Of a stretch of 64,000 nucleotides of DNA, positions 13,491-25,450 are shown piece by piece. A model generated the notes under the pieces. That model made no database searches. It had not been told where the DNA came from and worked only from the letters and a program-made list of their open reading frames with translations. A program made the translations under genes and the position numbers. Origin of the DNA: Ciona savignyi (Eukaryota; Chordata; Ascidiacea; Phlebobranchia; Cionidae); NCBI GenBank assembly GCA_000149265.1, contig CH002770.1:584964-648963 (forward strand). Direction: 5' to 3'. Position 1 is the stretch's first letter. Each line of letters begins with the position of its first letter.

Positions 13491-14702
13491 CTGACCGCCA
13501 ATTATAGCCAGAGGACTTAAATTGTGTGTTAGCTCAACGATACGTGTCATTTTCAAACCAGCCAACCTGTTACTTGCGGAAGTAACGTAATATATAGCTA
13601 TTTGTATTCAGAATCATCCTCGACGTAGAAAACATTTGCCGTGGATACTGCATGAATAACTTTATAGATTCATCGACATTAAATCGATATAAAAATTGAA
13701 CAAAAAACTTCGTTTTACCAGGACTCGATTAAATAGGAAAATGTTGCCTATATTTGCCTTTTTTAACGGAATTTATTTTAAAACGTAACACAAAACGAAA
13801 TTTGCACCCCACTTGTATATGTGCCAACGAATTTTAACACCAGAATGCGATAAAACGATGCATCATCCACTATATCATGGTTTACTTAAAAGTCAGCCAT
13901 TAAATTGCGTAAGCTGACAAGATTGGTTAAGATGGTGTCACGTGAGTATCGCCTCTACGTTAGAAAAAAAGTCCCCCAACTTTCCGCGTGTTTGCGCTGA
14001 TCTACAATTAAATGTTTATTTAATTATAAATAACGCAAAGGGCTAAAAATTTTGTAATTTTATATTTATAATGGTTATTTAAATACGATGTTGGTACCAT
14101 TTAATTTTGTTTGTCACGATGCTTAGTTAATTTCCTAATATTGTAAAATACGAATTTAGTGTGGCAACTATAGATGGCGTATAACCAATTAAGACCACTA
14201 TGAACGGCAGGATGTGACGAGTGAGTCATTGTTTTTAAATAGTGTTTAGCTGAGTAACAATGGTGGTGATTCCCCAACGTTTGTTTGGTTGAAAGCAGCA
14301 TGTGCTAGGCTGCTCGCCGGTGTTCTCGTTTAGCTGTAAAGTTTTGTAATCGTGGAGCAGTGCTTTGTGAAATAAAGGTGTTGATTGTGCATCTGCTAGC
14401 TGTTTTGTTGGGAAAAAGTTGCCGATGTACATAGGGGTATGGGCTTAAAATTTTTTAACAAAATTTTGTAGGGTTTTGAGTTTAGGTTGCAGATCCAAGC
14501 TTCAATTTTAAATTGTGAAAAACTCTAAGACTTCCTATGTCAGGATTTTGAGTGACAGCCGTTTTTGTGAGGTCAGTTTGCATTGGAGAGATAGGGAGAA
14601 TAATTGGTTGAACGCCTCCTATATAGCCGGTATGATTTTGAATTTGTTTTTTCGCATTTAGTGTCAGAAGTCTGTTGCTGCGTTGTAGTGACAAATTTTG
14701 GC

Positions 14703-15655
14703 CAGGGCTCGACATTCACGATTGTCCGCCTGTCCGGGACAGGTGATTTATTGGGTGGGACAAGTAAATATTGCTCGGCTCTTGTCCAAGGTGACAGGTT
14801 AAACTGCAAACTTAACGCTATTTTCACTATCCTTAACCGCCGTGTATACTTCCGAGTTCAAACAGTGTTAAACTATCACCGTGCGCGATTAAGTTCGTAC
14901 TGTTTCGTTGCCCGTTGACTAAAACTTGGTATTAATCCTTAATTGTGCGGCGAATATGATAAAGACTGACACGCAATCTTCGCATCGGTGACAATAAAGT
15001 CGTAAAAAATTAGGCTTATAAACAGTTTTAAAAATGTAATTCCTTCAAATGGGTGTGAACTAATCACACATCTTTTGTCAACGCGCANNNNNNNNNNNNN
15101 NNNNNNNNNNNNNNNNNNNNNNNNNNNNNNNNNNNNNNNNNNNNNNNNNNNNNNNNNNNNNNNNNNNNNNNNNNNNNNNNNNNNNNNTCGACAGGGTAGC
15201 CTATGTTGTTTGTTAATACCAATCTGACGCGCATTTGCAATACAATATATTGCGGGATATGGTCTTACTGAGTATTAAACGTGATATAAAATAGTTATTG
15301 GACGAGTTAATGTTGTAAAATAATATAGTCGTCTTCGTATAAACCGCAACGAACCGAGAACGGCGATTCCCGTTTCCACGATAAGGAACGTCTTTTTGGG
15401 AGTGATTACGTAATCGTTTAATGGTAGCTTAATCACGTGGTCTAGAACTGGAACGGCGGGAATATATAGGCGTCAAGCAGGGTATGTGCGGCGCGATAGC
15501 AACAGCAGTGTGGTTTGCTTTACCCAGCTTTTGTATGTTTTGTTCGCAAAAATTGTGATTTTTATGGGACTAGTGTTAACTAAATATGACAGGTCAATTT
15601 GGTACTTAACTTGTTCTACAACACAAGTGCTCTTAAAGCTTTATGTAGAGCCCTG
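14703..15655. mobile_element. Probable hAT-like non-autonomous element spanning an assembly gap
   Basis: The left end cagggctcgacattca (14703) and the reverse complement of the right end, cagggctctacataaa (ending at 15655), match at 13 of 16 positions as terminal inverted repeats. Ends of the form CAGGG are typical of hAT elements. Flanking 8-mers (attttggc and aatttgga) are similar but not identical, so the target duplication is unproven. The first N gap lies inside, so the true length is unknown. No transposase is visible. Confidence 0.45.
15088..15187. other. Assembly gap (100 N)
   Basis: Exactly 100 N, the usual placeholder for a scaffold gap of unknown size. Confidence 0.99.
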
Positions 15656-15967
15656 AATTTGGACTACAATTTTACGATTAAATTAGTGTAAGATAGTTAT
15701 AAACTATGCACAGTGCAGGTATCAAAGTTGTTTTTGGTGAACCAGTGTAAGTTAACACAGGCCTATATTCTATATACGAACGCCTATATATATGACCATG
15801 CTTATTAACGTATAGGCTTAGGCATACTAACACGGTATCACTATTAATATACGTTTATTTCTCGCACGGAATCAAATTGCACAAGGAAAATAAAATATTA
15901 CAGGGAAGAGACAACGAAAGACGTAGTCATCGAGTCAGTTATCCGGTAGCATAGCGTACATTTCAAC

Positions 15968-16193
15968 GGTACCTCTAAATACTACAGGACCGCTTGGAAC
16001 GCATGGAGCGCTTAAATCGCTTGGATCGCTTACTATACTTCGTAATTACAAAAGCCATAATAATATTGTTAGGGTTGGGGTTAAAGTTAGTTCTGGGGTT
16101 GAGATTAGTGTTTAGGACAGGGTTAAAATTACTTTCCATAGCAATCTAAGTGATCCAAGCGATCCAAGCGGTCCTGTAGTATTTAGAGGCACC
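15968..16193. mobile_element. MITE with about 30-bp terminal inverted repeats
   Basis: The left end ggtacctctaaatactacag, followed by gaccgcttgga, is repeated in inverse orientation at the right end (tgtagtatttagaggcacc). The 226-bp element has no ORF. Its interior at about 16066-16135 is rich in degenerate gggtta/ggggtt runs resembling eroded telomere repeats. I could not define a target-site duplication. It ends 31 bp before the start codon of the DUF4806 gene, so it lies in that gene's promoter or 5' leader. Confidence 0.75.
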
Positions 16194-16224
16194 CTACATT
16201 CAAGACATTTATTTTTATTTTTAG

Positions 16225-17409
16225 ATGGCTCGCACCAAACTGGGTAGAACTTACTATAAATCCTTTCATCAATTATCAAAACGTCAGCAAGTTTTGCGTG
16301 TGAAAAAAGCTTTGGCTAAAAAATCTCAACCAAATGAGAGTGTATCTGCTACGCATACTGTTATTGGCGAAGTCGGCATTTCTGAAAATTCCGATAAGCC
16401 ATATGAAGGACTGTTAGATGATGCGCCTATTAAACTCGACCAGCAGTTGTCTGAAAAGGAATCTTCAAGTGAATCTTCCATAGATTCCTCAAGTGAAGAA
16501 TATTCCAGTGACAGCTCTTCAGCGGAAAATGTACCGGTAACTCCATTACCCTGTCTTCCAGAAAGTATACCTACTTTGACACCTCCCCCCCAAAAAATGA
16601 ATCCTCATAAAAGGTAATACTTTTATTCGTAAACCATATATCAGTCTGCCAATGTGGTAATTGTTTATATATCCGCCCAGGCCCCTTAAAACCATGCCTC
16701 TTCTATAATGAAACCTAATTATTAAAATTTACAGATCGTTTACACCATCATTTGGGCCATCAACACCAAAAAGAATGAGGAAAATACCGCATGCTGATAA
16801 TTCTTTAAACGTACTACACGTAGTGAGTGAAATACGTTCCACCACGGACAAAATATACGTTAACACCCAGATCAGCTTACAGCACTTAATAGACATAAAG
16901 CAGGAGATGTCAGATCTAAAAGAAGCAGTTTACAATTTGATATCAACTGATAAAAAGAAACTACCTTTTACATTTTCACCAGCTGACACGGATGAACAAC
17001 TTGCTGTAACGATACAAGCATTTCAGGTACGACCACCTAATTTTAAGTTGGTTTGTTTTGCTCTTTTCCAATTGGTTTATTATTATTTATAAGCAGGTTT
17101 TGGGGAAATGTGCTTTTGTTGTTTTCTGACAATATCTTATCTTTAACTAGCAGCAACTGTCCGCTTTTAACTCCCGAAATATGCCCAATTACTACATGTT
17201 GTTTTTTTACTCCTTAGGACTTTGAAGGACTTGCCAAAAAGATAGAAAGTGCAGACTTACGGTCCACCATTAGACGTTTTATTAAAGCGTTTATGACGAA
17301 GGAGTTGGCTCAGCAGTATTCGTGGACCGGCTTGGGTTCTGCTCGAAAGAAGACCAAAAAGTCTTTTAAAGACAGTATTCTTTACAGTGTGCTAAAAAGT
17401 AAGCCATAA
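16225..17409 (+). CDS. DUF4806 domain protein, 290 residues
   Basis: Three exons fit in phase: 16225-16613, 16735-17026 and 17218-17409 (873 nt). The N-terminus is basic, with a short LSKRQQVLRVKKALAKK helix-like segment. A serine/glutamate-rich acidic linker (about residues 70-110) and a proline/threonine stretch follow. The last 85 residues fit DUF4806: FTFSPADTDEQLAVT, then DFEGLAKKIES, IRRFIKAFMTKELAQQYSW and KKTKKSFKDS. The molecular role of DUF4806 is unknown to me; such genes are often multicopy and sometimes associated with transposons. The ATG directly follows tttatttttag, a good splice acceptor, so the mRNA may have an upstream leader exon or be spliced-leader trans-spliced. AATAAA lies at 17504-17509. 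All frames are open, so the gene looks intact. Confidence 0.8.
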
Positions 17410-19458
17410 AGTCAACTTTTAGATTCAATTGTTATAGTCTGATACTTGGCATCTGATAGAATCAGGATGGGTTCTAATGCTGAATTTGTTAGAATGAAAT
17501 TAAAATAAATCGAAAAAACGTAATTGCGCGTTCGAATACGATTTGATTTACTATGTTTTTCTTGGATCGCGGTTTTATTAATTACGAGTAGGTTTATCTG
17601 CGATTGTGGTAACAAGACAACTTTCTTATGAAGAACCAACAATGAAAAATCAACGTTACTATCTCCACCATGCGAATATATGAAAGCCACTAACATCAGC
17701 ATGGTGCGAATACGTGATAAAGATATCTTTCGCAATTCAAATTGGTGATAAAGTATGGAACCCCTTGTAGGAAAAATAAACCGACTATTAAACTCCGACA
17801 GCTTTAACATAAAATAACCACTATTAAGTGTATAAAAAATAAACCAAATATTAAGTACCTACAGCTTTAACAAATACGTTAACATTTCACCGAACAGTCC
17901 ACAAACAATTTTTAATGCGAATGCGGTGTCCCATTTAACCGATCAGCTAAAACCGTCGAGCGAATATGTTAGTTTACTTAAATCTCCACCTGCTTAATGA
18001 GGATCGTTGTTTGTAAATTTTAGATTGCAAATGTTGCAACTAGAACTACCTCATTTCAATATAACATTACACGACGCTCAATATTTTGATTTGACCAGTA
18101 CAAGAACATTAATGTTGCAATGCAACCAAACATTGACGCACTCGCGTTGTATTCGTCAAAAAATATTTTCGTTTCCCGTTCTCAAGATAACGAACTGCTT
18201 TAGGTCGATGATTACGTAATCGTATAATGTTAAGTTAACCATAGAGGTACATGAAAGGCGCTGCCTATGGGCGTCATGTAGCGATCGGCGCCCAGCTGAG
18301 CAAGGCATTATCCATTCCTAAAGGAGTATAAATCTGATGGCGCTGTTATTCGATTAGAATAACCGAATGTCGGCTTTATTAACTTAAGGATACAATGTTT
18401 TGAAAATTCATTCATCATTGGAGTTACAATCATTCGAACCCTACCCTGGTTAGAAAACGACGTTTTCGAAGCTAGTACAGTATGTTGACTGTTACTGTTT
18501 GTTAATAGCAAATTTTATTCGTGTTAATATAATTTTTAATTATGGGTTACTTTTCACTTATAAAACTTTACTTTGCAGACGTCTTGACATACACCTCCCA
18601 CAAACATGCATCTTTCCAAAGTGTTGGTACCTGCATAGGTATAATTCTATCACAAGCTGGGGATTGGGAAATGGGCAGAAGATATCGGCATAAACCAAAG
18701 ACTGGAACCAAAAAACATGACTTTAAGTGACTCCAGTACACCCACTATACAAAACCTAGAAAAAACCTTGAGGCCAGCATGTGCACTGACATTGTTTGCG
18801 TTCTTCCATAAAAAAAACTTATACGTGGTACTTTTCAATTTTGTATTGTTCCTTCGAGATTTCTTTATTATTAATGAAAACACATGACCTTACCCGTCAA
18901 TTGTTTTACACAACATGCAATACGATTTATTAAAGGCTCTCGCTTATCAGCTTTGCAATATACTTAATTTATGTACGTGGCGTGTGAATATAGCCCCGTT
19001 GTATCCATGTATTATCAATGAGTAGTAAGGAAAATTCATTGTAACATCCATTAGTTATCCTTGGCATTATCAGAACTTCCAACAACGTGCTTCTTTTCGA
19101 GATTTTGTCGTCTCATTTCAGTCCCTGTCTAAACATACATTTAAGTTAAGCTTTAGGGACCACATGAGCAAGAAATCAATTGGGTCATACGAGGAACTAA
19201 TAGTAGTTAGAATGCCCCGCCAAGTAATGGTATGTTTTGGCAGATCAGCATTAGTCCGAAATCTGTGTTTAAACTTCCAGAACTCATTTATTAACGAATA
19301 GACTGATGATTAATAGACATTTTTCTTAACATTTTTTACAAACCCGTCGGTCGTAAATATTTCCATGTACGTGCGGAGTATGTTTCAGACAGAAGGGACA
19401 ACTAGGTGATGCCGTTGGGCCAAACAAGTAAACCTTCGTGCGATGCGGGACAGATGTA
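17410..19458. other. Gene-free stretch after the DUF4806 gene
   Basis: No gene is supported. A direct repeat of about 35 bp (aataaacc ... cagctttaaca) occurs at 17774-17808 and 17838-17872. A 132-codon minus-strand ORF at 17412-17810 has no recognisable domain and low complexity, so I did not call it. Confidence 0.4.
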
Positions 19459-19567
19459 CGGTCGTGTGGCCGAATGGTTAACGCGACCAATACATATACC
19501 GACTTATATACAAAAAAGCGGTCCTAGTGACGAGCCCATCATGGGATCAAAACTTGGCTCGGTTAAA
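19459..19567 (+). repeat. tRNA-like repeat, family B, copy 1
   Basis: It starts with ggtcgtgtggccgaatggtt, which resembles the A-box region of a class II tRNA (Ser/Leu type), and ends near a B-box-like gggatcaaaac. The two boxes lie too far apart and the arms do not pair well, so this is a tRNA-derived repeat and not a working tRNA. Related copies lie at 20096-20205 and, inverted, at 51653-51783; a head fragment lies at about 880-912. Confidence 0.55.
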
Positions 19568-20095
19568 AAAATGCAGACAGGTACATAAATCTTCCCGGCC
19601 ACCACAAAAACCGTAATGCGTCACGATCCTGTGGCTCCACCCTTACTTGGTGGAATATCGATTTCACTTATCAACGCAATCGTTTTTTTTACGAAATCTG
19701 GTTAGAACACCGACCAAATTATTAAGTAAATCAAAAAGGTCATTCAGTGCAGCATTTATGCTTTAAAAGTTTGCCCAGCATAGTCAAACACAATGCTTGT
19801 CGGGCCTTCGTGGGTACAGAACAGAATAATGAGGCAAATGCCAAACACGATTTTCTGTTACCGTTTCTTCAGGAGGTATCTCGTTGGCATAGTCCATGGA
19901 GATATATGTTTGTTTGTAAGCAAAGGAGTCATGTGCAACAGAAAGAGGCAGCGGTTCCCTCATAAACAATCCGTGTAACTTGGTGTGAATAAATCTTTCT
20001 CTTCAGTTTTTATCGACACAAGACTCGCAAAAAAAACAGAAGGTGTCGCTTCAATGACCAGAATGTAAGCATTTAAAACAAAGAGTCATGAATCA

Positions 20096-20205
20096 TACGA
20101 TCGTGTGGCCTAATGGTTAACGCGGCCGATACATATACCTACTCTATATACAAAAACGGTCCTAGTCACAAGCCCGTATTGGGTTCAAAACTTGGGTACA
20201 AATTC
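20096..20205 (+). repeat. tRNA-like repeat, family B, copy 2
   Basis: It matches the copy at 19459-19567 along its length: gatcgtgtggcctaatggtt at the start, gcggccgatacatatacc in the middle and a B-box-like gggttcaaaac at the end. The 640-bp spacing between the two same-strand copies suggests independent insertions. Confidence 0.55.
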
Positions 20206-20689
20206 ATAATGGTCTTAAAGCGACATTTTCTTAAATTCGAGGCAAGTGGACAACCGTTGTTGTTTTGTAAAATATTTGCAGTATCAGTGAATGCTTTAAG
20301 GGTAGACTTAACTTCATCAAATCCCGCAGTTTATTTGCATCTGATCCGGCACGTTTTTTTTGTGGAACGAGGCAGACGTGTCATGCTTTCTACCATAAAC
20401 AGGTTATCTATCATACAGTGAGTTAGCTATTTGCGCCTCATTCACGACAAAATCCAAACATTATATTTTCTGTAAAATGTAAAGCTTATTTGCGATACGC
20501 AGTTCACAGTACTGCAGAACGAAAACTAGTCGCGATTCTTCAAAATTCGTTCTTCTTAGAACATAACACTCTCTATAGCTCAAATAAATGACCAAGATTG
20601 ATCTCCATCAAACTTTCCTAGAGAGCGGCAACACAATTTGCTGTTGAAAGAATTTGTCAGATTATGGGCAGACATTACCATATGCACCA

Positions 20690-21200
20690 GTTGAGATCCA
20701 AATTTCGACATACATTGTTGATCTCATTTGCCTTCCATTTGAGGCACTTGCAGGTACAGTGTGGATGTGCTTTATAATTTTTAAATATAGCGGCCGGTTT
20801 TGGCAACATAGCTTGCTGTGATCGATAGAGTTTCGGCTGTGAAGAGACATAACTAAATGGTTGCCGTAAACGACACAAAAACCTTATAAACTCTTTCCCA
20901 ACAACAGAAAGATCATCTTTCCTAGTTTTGACTTTAACTTCGGCCATTTCAAGGCGACGGTTAATTTGATTTTTTAATAGATCAGCTTGTGACTTGGTAG
21001 GATTATCTTCTTATTCAGCTTGTACCTTGTCTTCATTTACCTTTTTTGTAGTGTATGTCGTTTTGTCGAACAAGTCTATTCGAGTTAAAGATGAGCGGCC
21101 TTCCAAAGATCGGCGGTAGAATTGGAATTTAAAAACGAGCTCTTTGCCTCTATTTTATCTAAATTATCAGGTACTATTGACAGTCGAAGAGCAACAAAAT
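20690..21200 (-). pseudogene. Decayed coding remnant, family unknown
   Basis: On the minus strand from about 21200 to 20690 a protein-like text runs with one frame change and one stop. First comes FVALRLSIVPDNLDKIEAK in one frame. Then, after a shift near 21090, comes TRIDLFDKTTYTTKKVNEDK, an in-frame TAA at about 21013, and KSQADLLKNQINRRLEMAEV in the same frame. The tail, residues MAEVKVKTRKDDL onward, is open to about 20675. Lysine/glutamate-rich composition and helix-like spacing suggest a real ancestral protein. I do not recognise the family. It may be a retroposed pseudogene or part of a transposon ORF. Confidence 0.35.
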
Positions 21201-21708
21201 GGGGATGTTAAAGTTAGCAGTTTTTTTTTTGTTTTTTTATTGTTGTTTGTTGTATACCAACATAAATACTTTATTCGGAAAATATTAGTATCAAGTTTGA
21301 ATAGGTAACTCGGAAATCTATAAGTTTCTGCTTACAGAAATAAATGCTATACACTTTGTATTATACCTTAAACATTAAACCTTTCGATCGTTCACTGGAA
21401 ACCATAATATCCCATTGGGGTTTGCGGTTTTAAACTTAAACATTCGGTGTCTCGCTTTGACGAAAGAAAGGGAGCTAGAAGAAGGCATTTTTGTTAACCG
21501 CGACAGAGCGTTGATTTATTTGCAGTAAACGCTGAGGTTATGTAATGGCAAATATTGCTAAAGTGCGGTTAATAAGTTTACTCACTGTGAATTGGTGGTA
21601 TTTTAGTACTAATTTATCACATTGTTCTATAGGTGTGTGAGCATTTAATTTATCGGACCTATTTATCATATTTTATGATAAAATAGACCTATAGGTCAGA
21701 TTTAAAAG

Positions 21709-23781
21709 ATGGATAAAAGCGAAAAACGAGTGTTGCCAGTCTACAACTACCTGAAGCATCCACTTTTCCCCGATGGCTACCGTATGTTTTCAGGAATCCA
21801 TCAAGAAAGCTTTGATTCGGCCTTAAAGTATGAGCCGGATGACGGAGATATTTACATAGTTACTTATCCGAAGTGCGGTACTACTTGGATGCTCAATGTA
21901 CTTTACCTCATAGAGCACGGAGGGGAGCCAATTTCCAACAACGACAATCTCAATCTGCACTACCCTTTCTTGGAATTGGTTGGCGCAGATAAAGTAAAAG
22001 AAATGAAACCTCCTCGCGTGATCAAAACTCATTTGGACTACCATATGATTCAACAGAAAGACACCGCAAAATATGTTTTTGTAGGTAAGCCAGAATTGAT
22101 TATGCGTGCTTAATTGTTATAGATGGTCCATGTCAACCGACATGTAGTCGATCGCCATAGACGAAAGGTGACGGAACCGAAGCTAATAGCTTGAGTCTTT
22201 AAATATGTAATGAACTGCCATTGCTTGATCCTATAGTGTATCAATGGGTTAAACAAGGGCATCACGATAGCGGTATGGTAAACCTACAATAGTATATGCA
22301 AACCTATAGTTTAATAGCTCTTGCATTGTTACCTTATGCGTAAACAGCGTTATATTTGGACTAAAATTTATAACTAAGCATACTACAAGGTCTGTAATTC
22401 TTTTTTAGCTCGGAACCCTAAGGATTGTGTTGTGTCATTTTTCCACCACACGCTTGATTTTCACAACTTTTACAAATTCAACGGTGGACAATTTGACGAT
22501 TACTTTGATCTGTTTATGGATGGCTCGGTAGATTGGGGAGACTATTTCGCCATGGTTGGAAGATGGTTTGAGAAAAGTCTGACTCAGAAGAATATACATT
22601 TTATGTTGTATGAAGACATGAAGACGGATTTTAAAACGTGAGCGAAAATTTACAGAAAAAATTACCTAATATATATACTACGCATGTTATTTAATGAACA
22701 AGTTACTTTGTTTGACTGTTTAACTTAATGTATGGTCTAAACAAAAATAAATCAAAACGTCTTTCGTGTACTGATAACGTTAATACTTAACATACAATGT
22801 TTGTCCACGTAAATAAGAAAACGCACGGGGCGTCGTTTATATGCAGCTGACAATCGTCCAATTACCTTGCACCCATCTATCGTCTGGTTACAGAAGCTAT
22901 TGCAGTGGTTTGTATATGATTCAGGTGGAATTCATTCTCTTGCCCAAGGACAAAACCTACTGGCTAATGAGTAGTTGGGCTAAACACGACGCACCAATCC
23001 ATCAAGCTTTTCGGTCAAACCGACCATGGTGGTCTTGGCGAAGCATGGCATCCGGTATACACATATACAGATTTTTCCGAACGCCTAAGGACACATTTTT
23101 TTAAGTTCAGTTAACAGCATGGTTGCGATCGTTGGCTGGGCCAAAAAACTTTGAAACTGCAAGCTATATTTTATCACATTCAAAATGCATTATTTTCACA
23201 GGGAAATTGTAAAGCTTGCTAACTTTTTGGGCTCACCATGGTGTGATTTAATCAAACTGGAAGGTGTTTTAGAAAAGGTTGTCCATCACTCATCTTTTAA
23301 TACGATGAAATCGAACCCTCTAAAATACGTAAGTGAGACTTAAATTAATTTCGATTTGCTACGGATACTGTCAGACAATACAGCGAGTGCAGTCGTCCCG
23401 ACCACTCAATTAAGATATTATATACAGCCTGATTTTAAAAATTAATTTAGCTTGTAATTAGTGTATATTTGTGCATTGTAAAATGCTGATTGTTTCAGCA
23501 GATATACTTTTATCACCTTGGTTTTGGTAGTTGGTTTAGGAACAACCCTTAACCAGCAATATAACCTTTGTTCCAACACAACACACATGTTATGCCTTAA
23601 TTTTCAGTGTATAACCATTGCGCCAAAGGACTTGAAGTTTATGAGGAAGGGCGCTATCGGAGACTGGAGAAACACGCTCTCCGGTGCACAGAGCAAACGC
23701 ATCGACGAGAAATTAGTGAAAACAGCAGCAGAATTTCCTGGTTTCGACAAAATCTGGGCAAAGTATCCCAACCTTATGTAA
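21709..23781 (+). CDS. Cytosolic sulfotransferase (SULT family), 301 residues
   Basis: This enzyme is expected to transfer sulfate from PAPS to small acceptors such as phenols, amines or steroids in the cytosol. Exons 21709-22084, 22409-22637, 23202-23328 and 23608-23781 join in phase (906 nt). The PAPS-binding 5'-phosphosulfate loop reads TYPKCGTTWM near residue 53, with Cys where most SULTs have Ser. The catalytic-base region is KTHLDYHM, with a His at about residue 110 in the usual place. The 3'-phosphate site is ARNPKDCVVSFFHH, and the C-terminal RKGAIGDWRN completes PAPS binding. The length matches the 285-305 residues usual for SULTs. No signal peptide or membrane segment is present. 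The acceptor substrate cannot be predicted. A diverged SINE and other repeats occupy the second intron. Confidence 0.95.
22800..22985 (-). repeat. Diverged SINE copy inside a sulfotransferase intron
   Basis: Blocks such as gctattgcagtg and cttgcccaaggacaaaacc match the tRNA-derived SINE family in reverse orientation, with many substitutions and some deletions. It lies in the 22638-23201 intron. Confidence 0.6.
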
Positions 23782-25450
23782 TTTTTTTTATTAAAATATA
23801 ATCATCTATCTAATATAAAGGTAAAAAATCACCACAAAAACCATTTTATTTTCCGACTATGTTGTTTCTAAAATAAGGTCGTCAAAATATTTGTAGTAAA
23901 ATTAAGTACTTGTATATGTCATTTATTGTTTTATTTTAACACAACCTCAGAATGAATACAAATGTCTTTTATTATTTGTGTTCTTGATAATTATTTGTGT
24001 ATGTTTAGAATCGGGTTCGGGCTTTTAGGGCTGTACAAAGCCAAGCAAGCCTTATCTAAAATAGTTGCAATATGACGTTTTATCATAGTCATTTTGCCGA
24101 GGAAAGTCGTATGCCGAACTGGTTGTGCATATTAAAAAGGGCTTAATTATTAACGAATATTTTGCTGAACAGCATATTACCAGGTCCATGTCGCTTTTGT
24201 TTACACATAGCTGAGGGCAAATAAACAGCGCTTTAAGTTTAATATTTCAATCCCAGCAACCAAATAAAATTTTATGAAATTCCAAAGGCTAGTGCAATAA
24301 GTTTAGGACGTTTGTGTTTTATTACAGTGAAAGAAAATATGTAATGACGTTATTACACGGACAATCGTCAGATTACCCCCTAGTCTACCGCAGGGTTACC
24401 GGGAATATTGCAATGCATTGTATATATATTTGAGACGTTTAAGTGGTTTTAGTTTAACACAATAATGGACCGGGTTTGGACGGCTTCCCCTCATTGTTCA
24501 GAGAACAACTGCAGCGACGCACATGCTGGACAGAGCATGGTGCAATTGGTAGCTCACTTGCGTCATCTACCGGATGAAATCATACAAATAAACGATCAAC
24601 TTTAGGATGGGATAGGATATTAATGTCTATCCCCGTAAATAGGAAAACCAAGTGGGTTAACACATTGGCAATCGTCAGATCACCTCGCTCCCACCGTCGA
24701 GTTACCGGAGCTATTGCAGTGTGCTGTCTATGATTCAGACAATCTTTCAGTTTAGTATAACTCATAAATCCACTTGGTTCAGGCAAATTCCTTTAACTGC
24801 CTTGCCCAAGGACACAACCGACTAGCCAGTGACCAGTTTCGTACCTACAACTCTTCGGCTGAAAGGCGACGACTAAACCCCCAGACTAACTCGTCGGCAA
24901 TTAAACACTCTGGTGGAAATGAAGGCGATTATGACAGCGTTTTTATAACTTGGTGAGCTGTGGTCACAGGATTTGCCGATTACTTGATTTAACAACGTGT
25001 TTTGGTTAATTGGTTGATTGGTTCGTTTGGTTTTTTTTAAAGACGGATTTCGAAAAGCACCAAAATGAATACTAGATCTCTATGACGTTAATCCCGGCAT
25101 GTTTATGAATGGTAGCAAGTTTACTTTCACGTTTTAATTGTTTGTAGAAATTTTTGTTACTAACTTTACAACTTTGAAAGCAATTTTTAATAAATTTAGT
25201 TTAAAATTATTTTTAATTGAGAAAGGTACTATTATCTCTCTCCACGATACAAAATCACAAATTAGTAATATCAGCATGTCAGACTGAAAATCCCGACCGA
25301 CAGATTGAGATTTGCATTGGGATTGAAAACAGGCAACTTGCTTTGCTGATATTGGTTTTTACAGATTGGTGATTAGTTTATATTAAACCTGGAATTCAGT
25401 TATAATAAAGAAAATATCATAGGCCTAAGGAGATTTAGGAAACAGATTGA
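23782..25450. other. Intergenic interval with two SINE fragments
   Basis: No gene is supported between the sulfotransferase stop and the NOL11 start. A SINE body fragment lies at about 24355-24445 and a near full-length reversed copy at 24604-24906. The rest is AT-rich and unremarkable. Confidence 0.5.
24604..24906 (-). repeat. tRNA-derived SINE copy
   Basis: A near full-length reversed copy. It has the pentanucleotide tail (gggataggatatt side) on the left, the core blocks ctattgcagtgtgctg and cttgcccaaggacacaacc, and the tRNA-like head on the right. It is 10-20 percent diverged by eye from the 27862-28166 copy. Confidence 0.75.

Noticed and set aside
14604-14918. 104-codon ORF
   Set aside because: It runs across the left end of a probable hAT element and shows no domain.
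17412-17810. 132-codon minus-strand ORF
   Set aside because: It overlaps the 3' UTR of the DUF4806 gene, is AT-rich and has no recognisable motif or neighbouring exons.
19459-19567. A functional tRNA-Ser or tRNA-Leu gene
   Set aside because: A- and B-box-like motifs exist but are too far apart and the arms do not fold convincingly; several similar copies point to a repeat.
19746-19980. Overlapping ORFs of 60-72 codons on both strands
   Set aside because: None matches a family, and mutual overlap indicates chance open frames.
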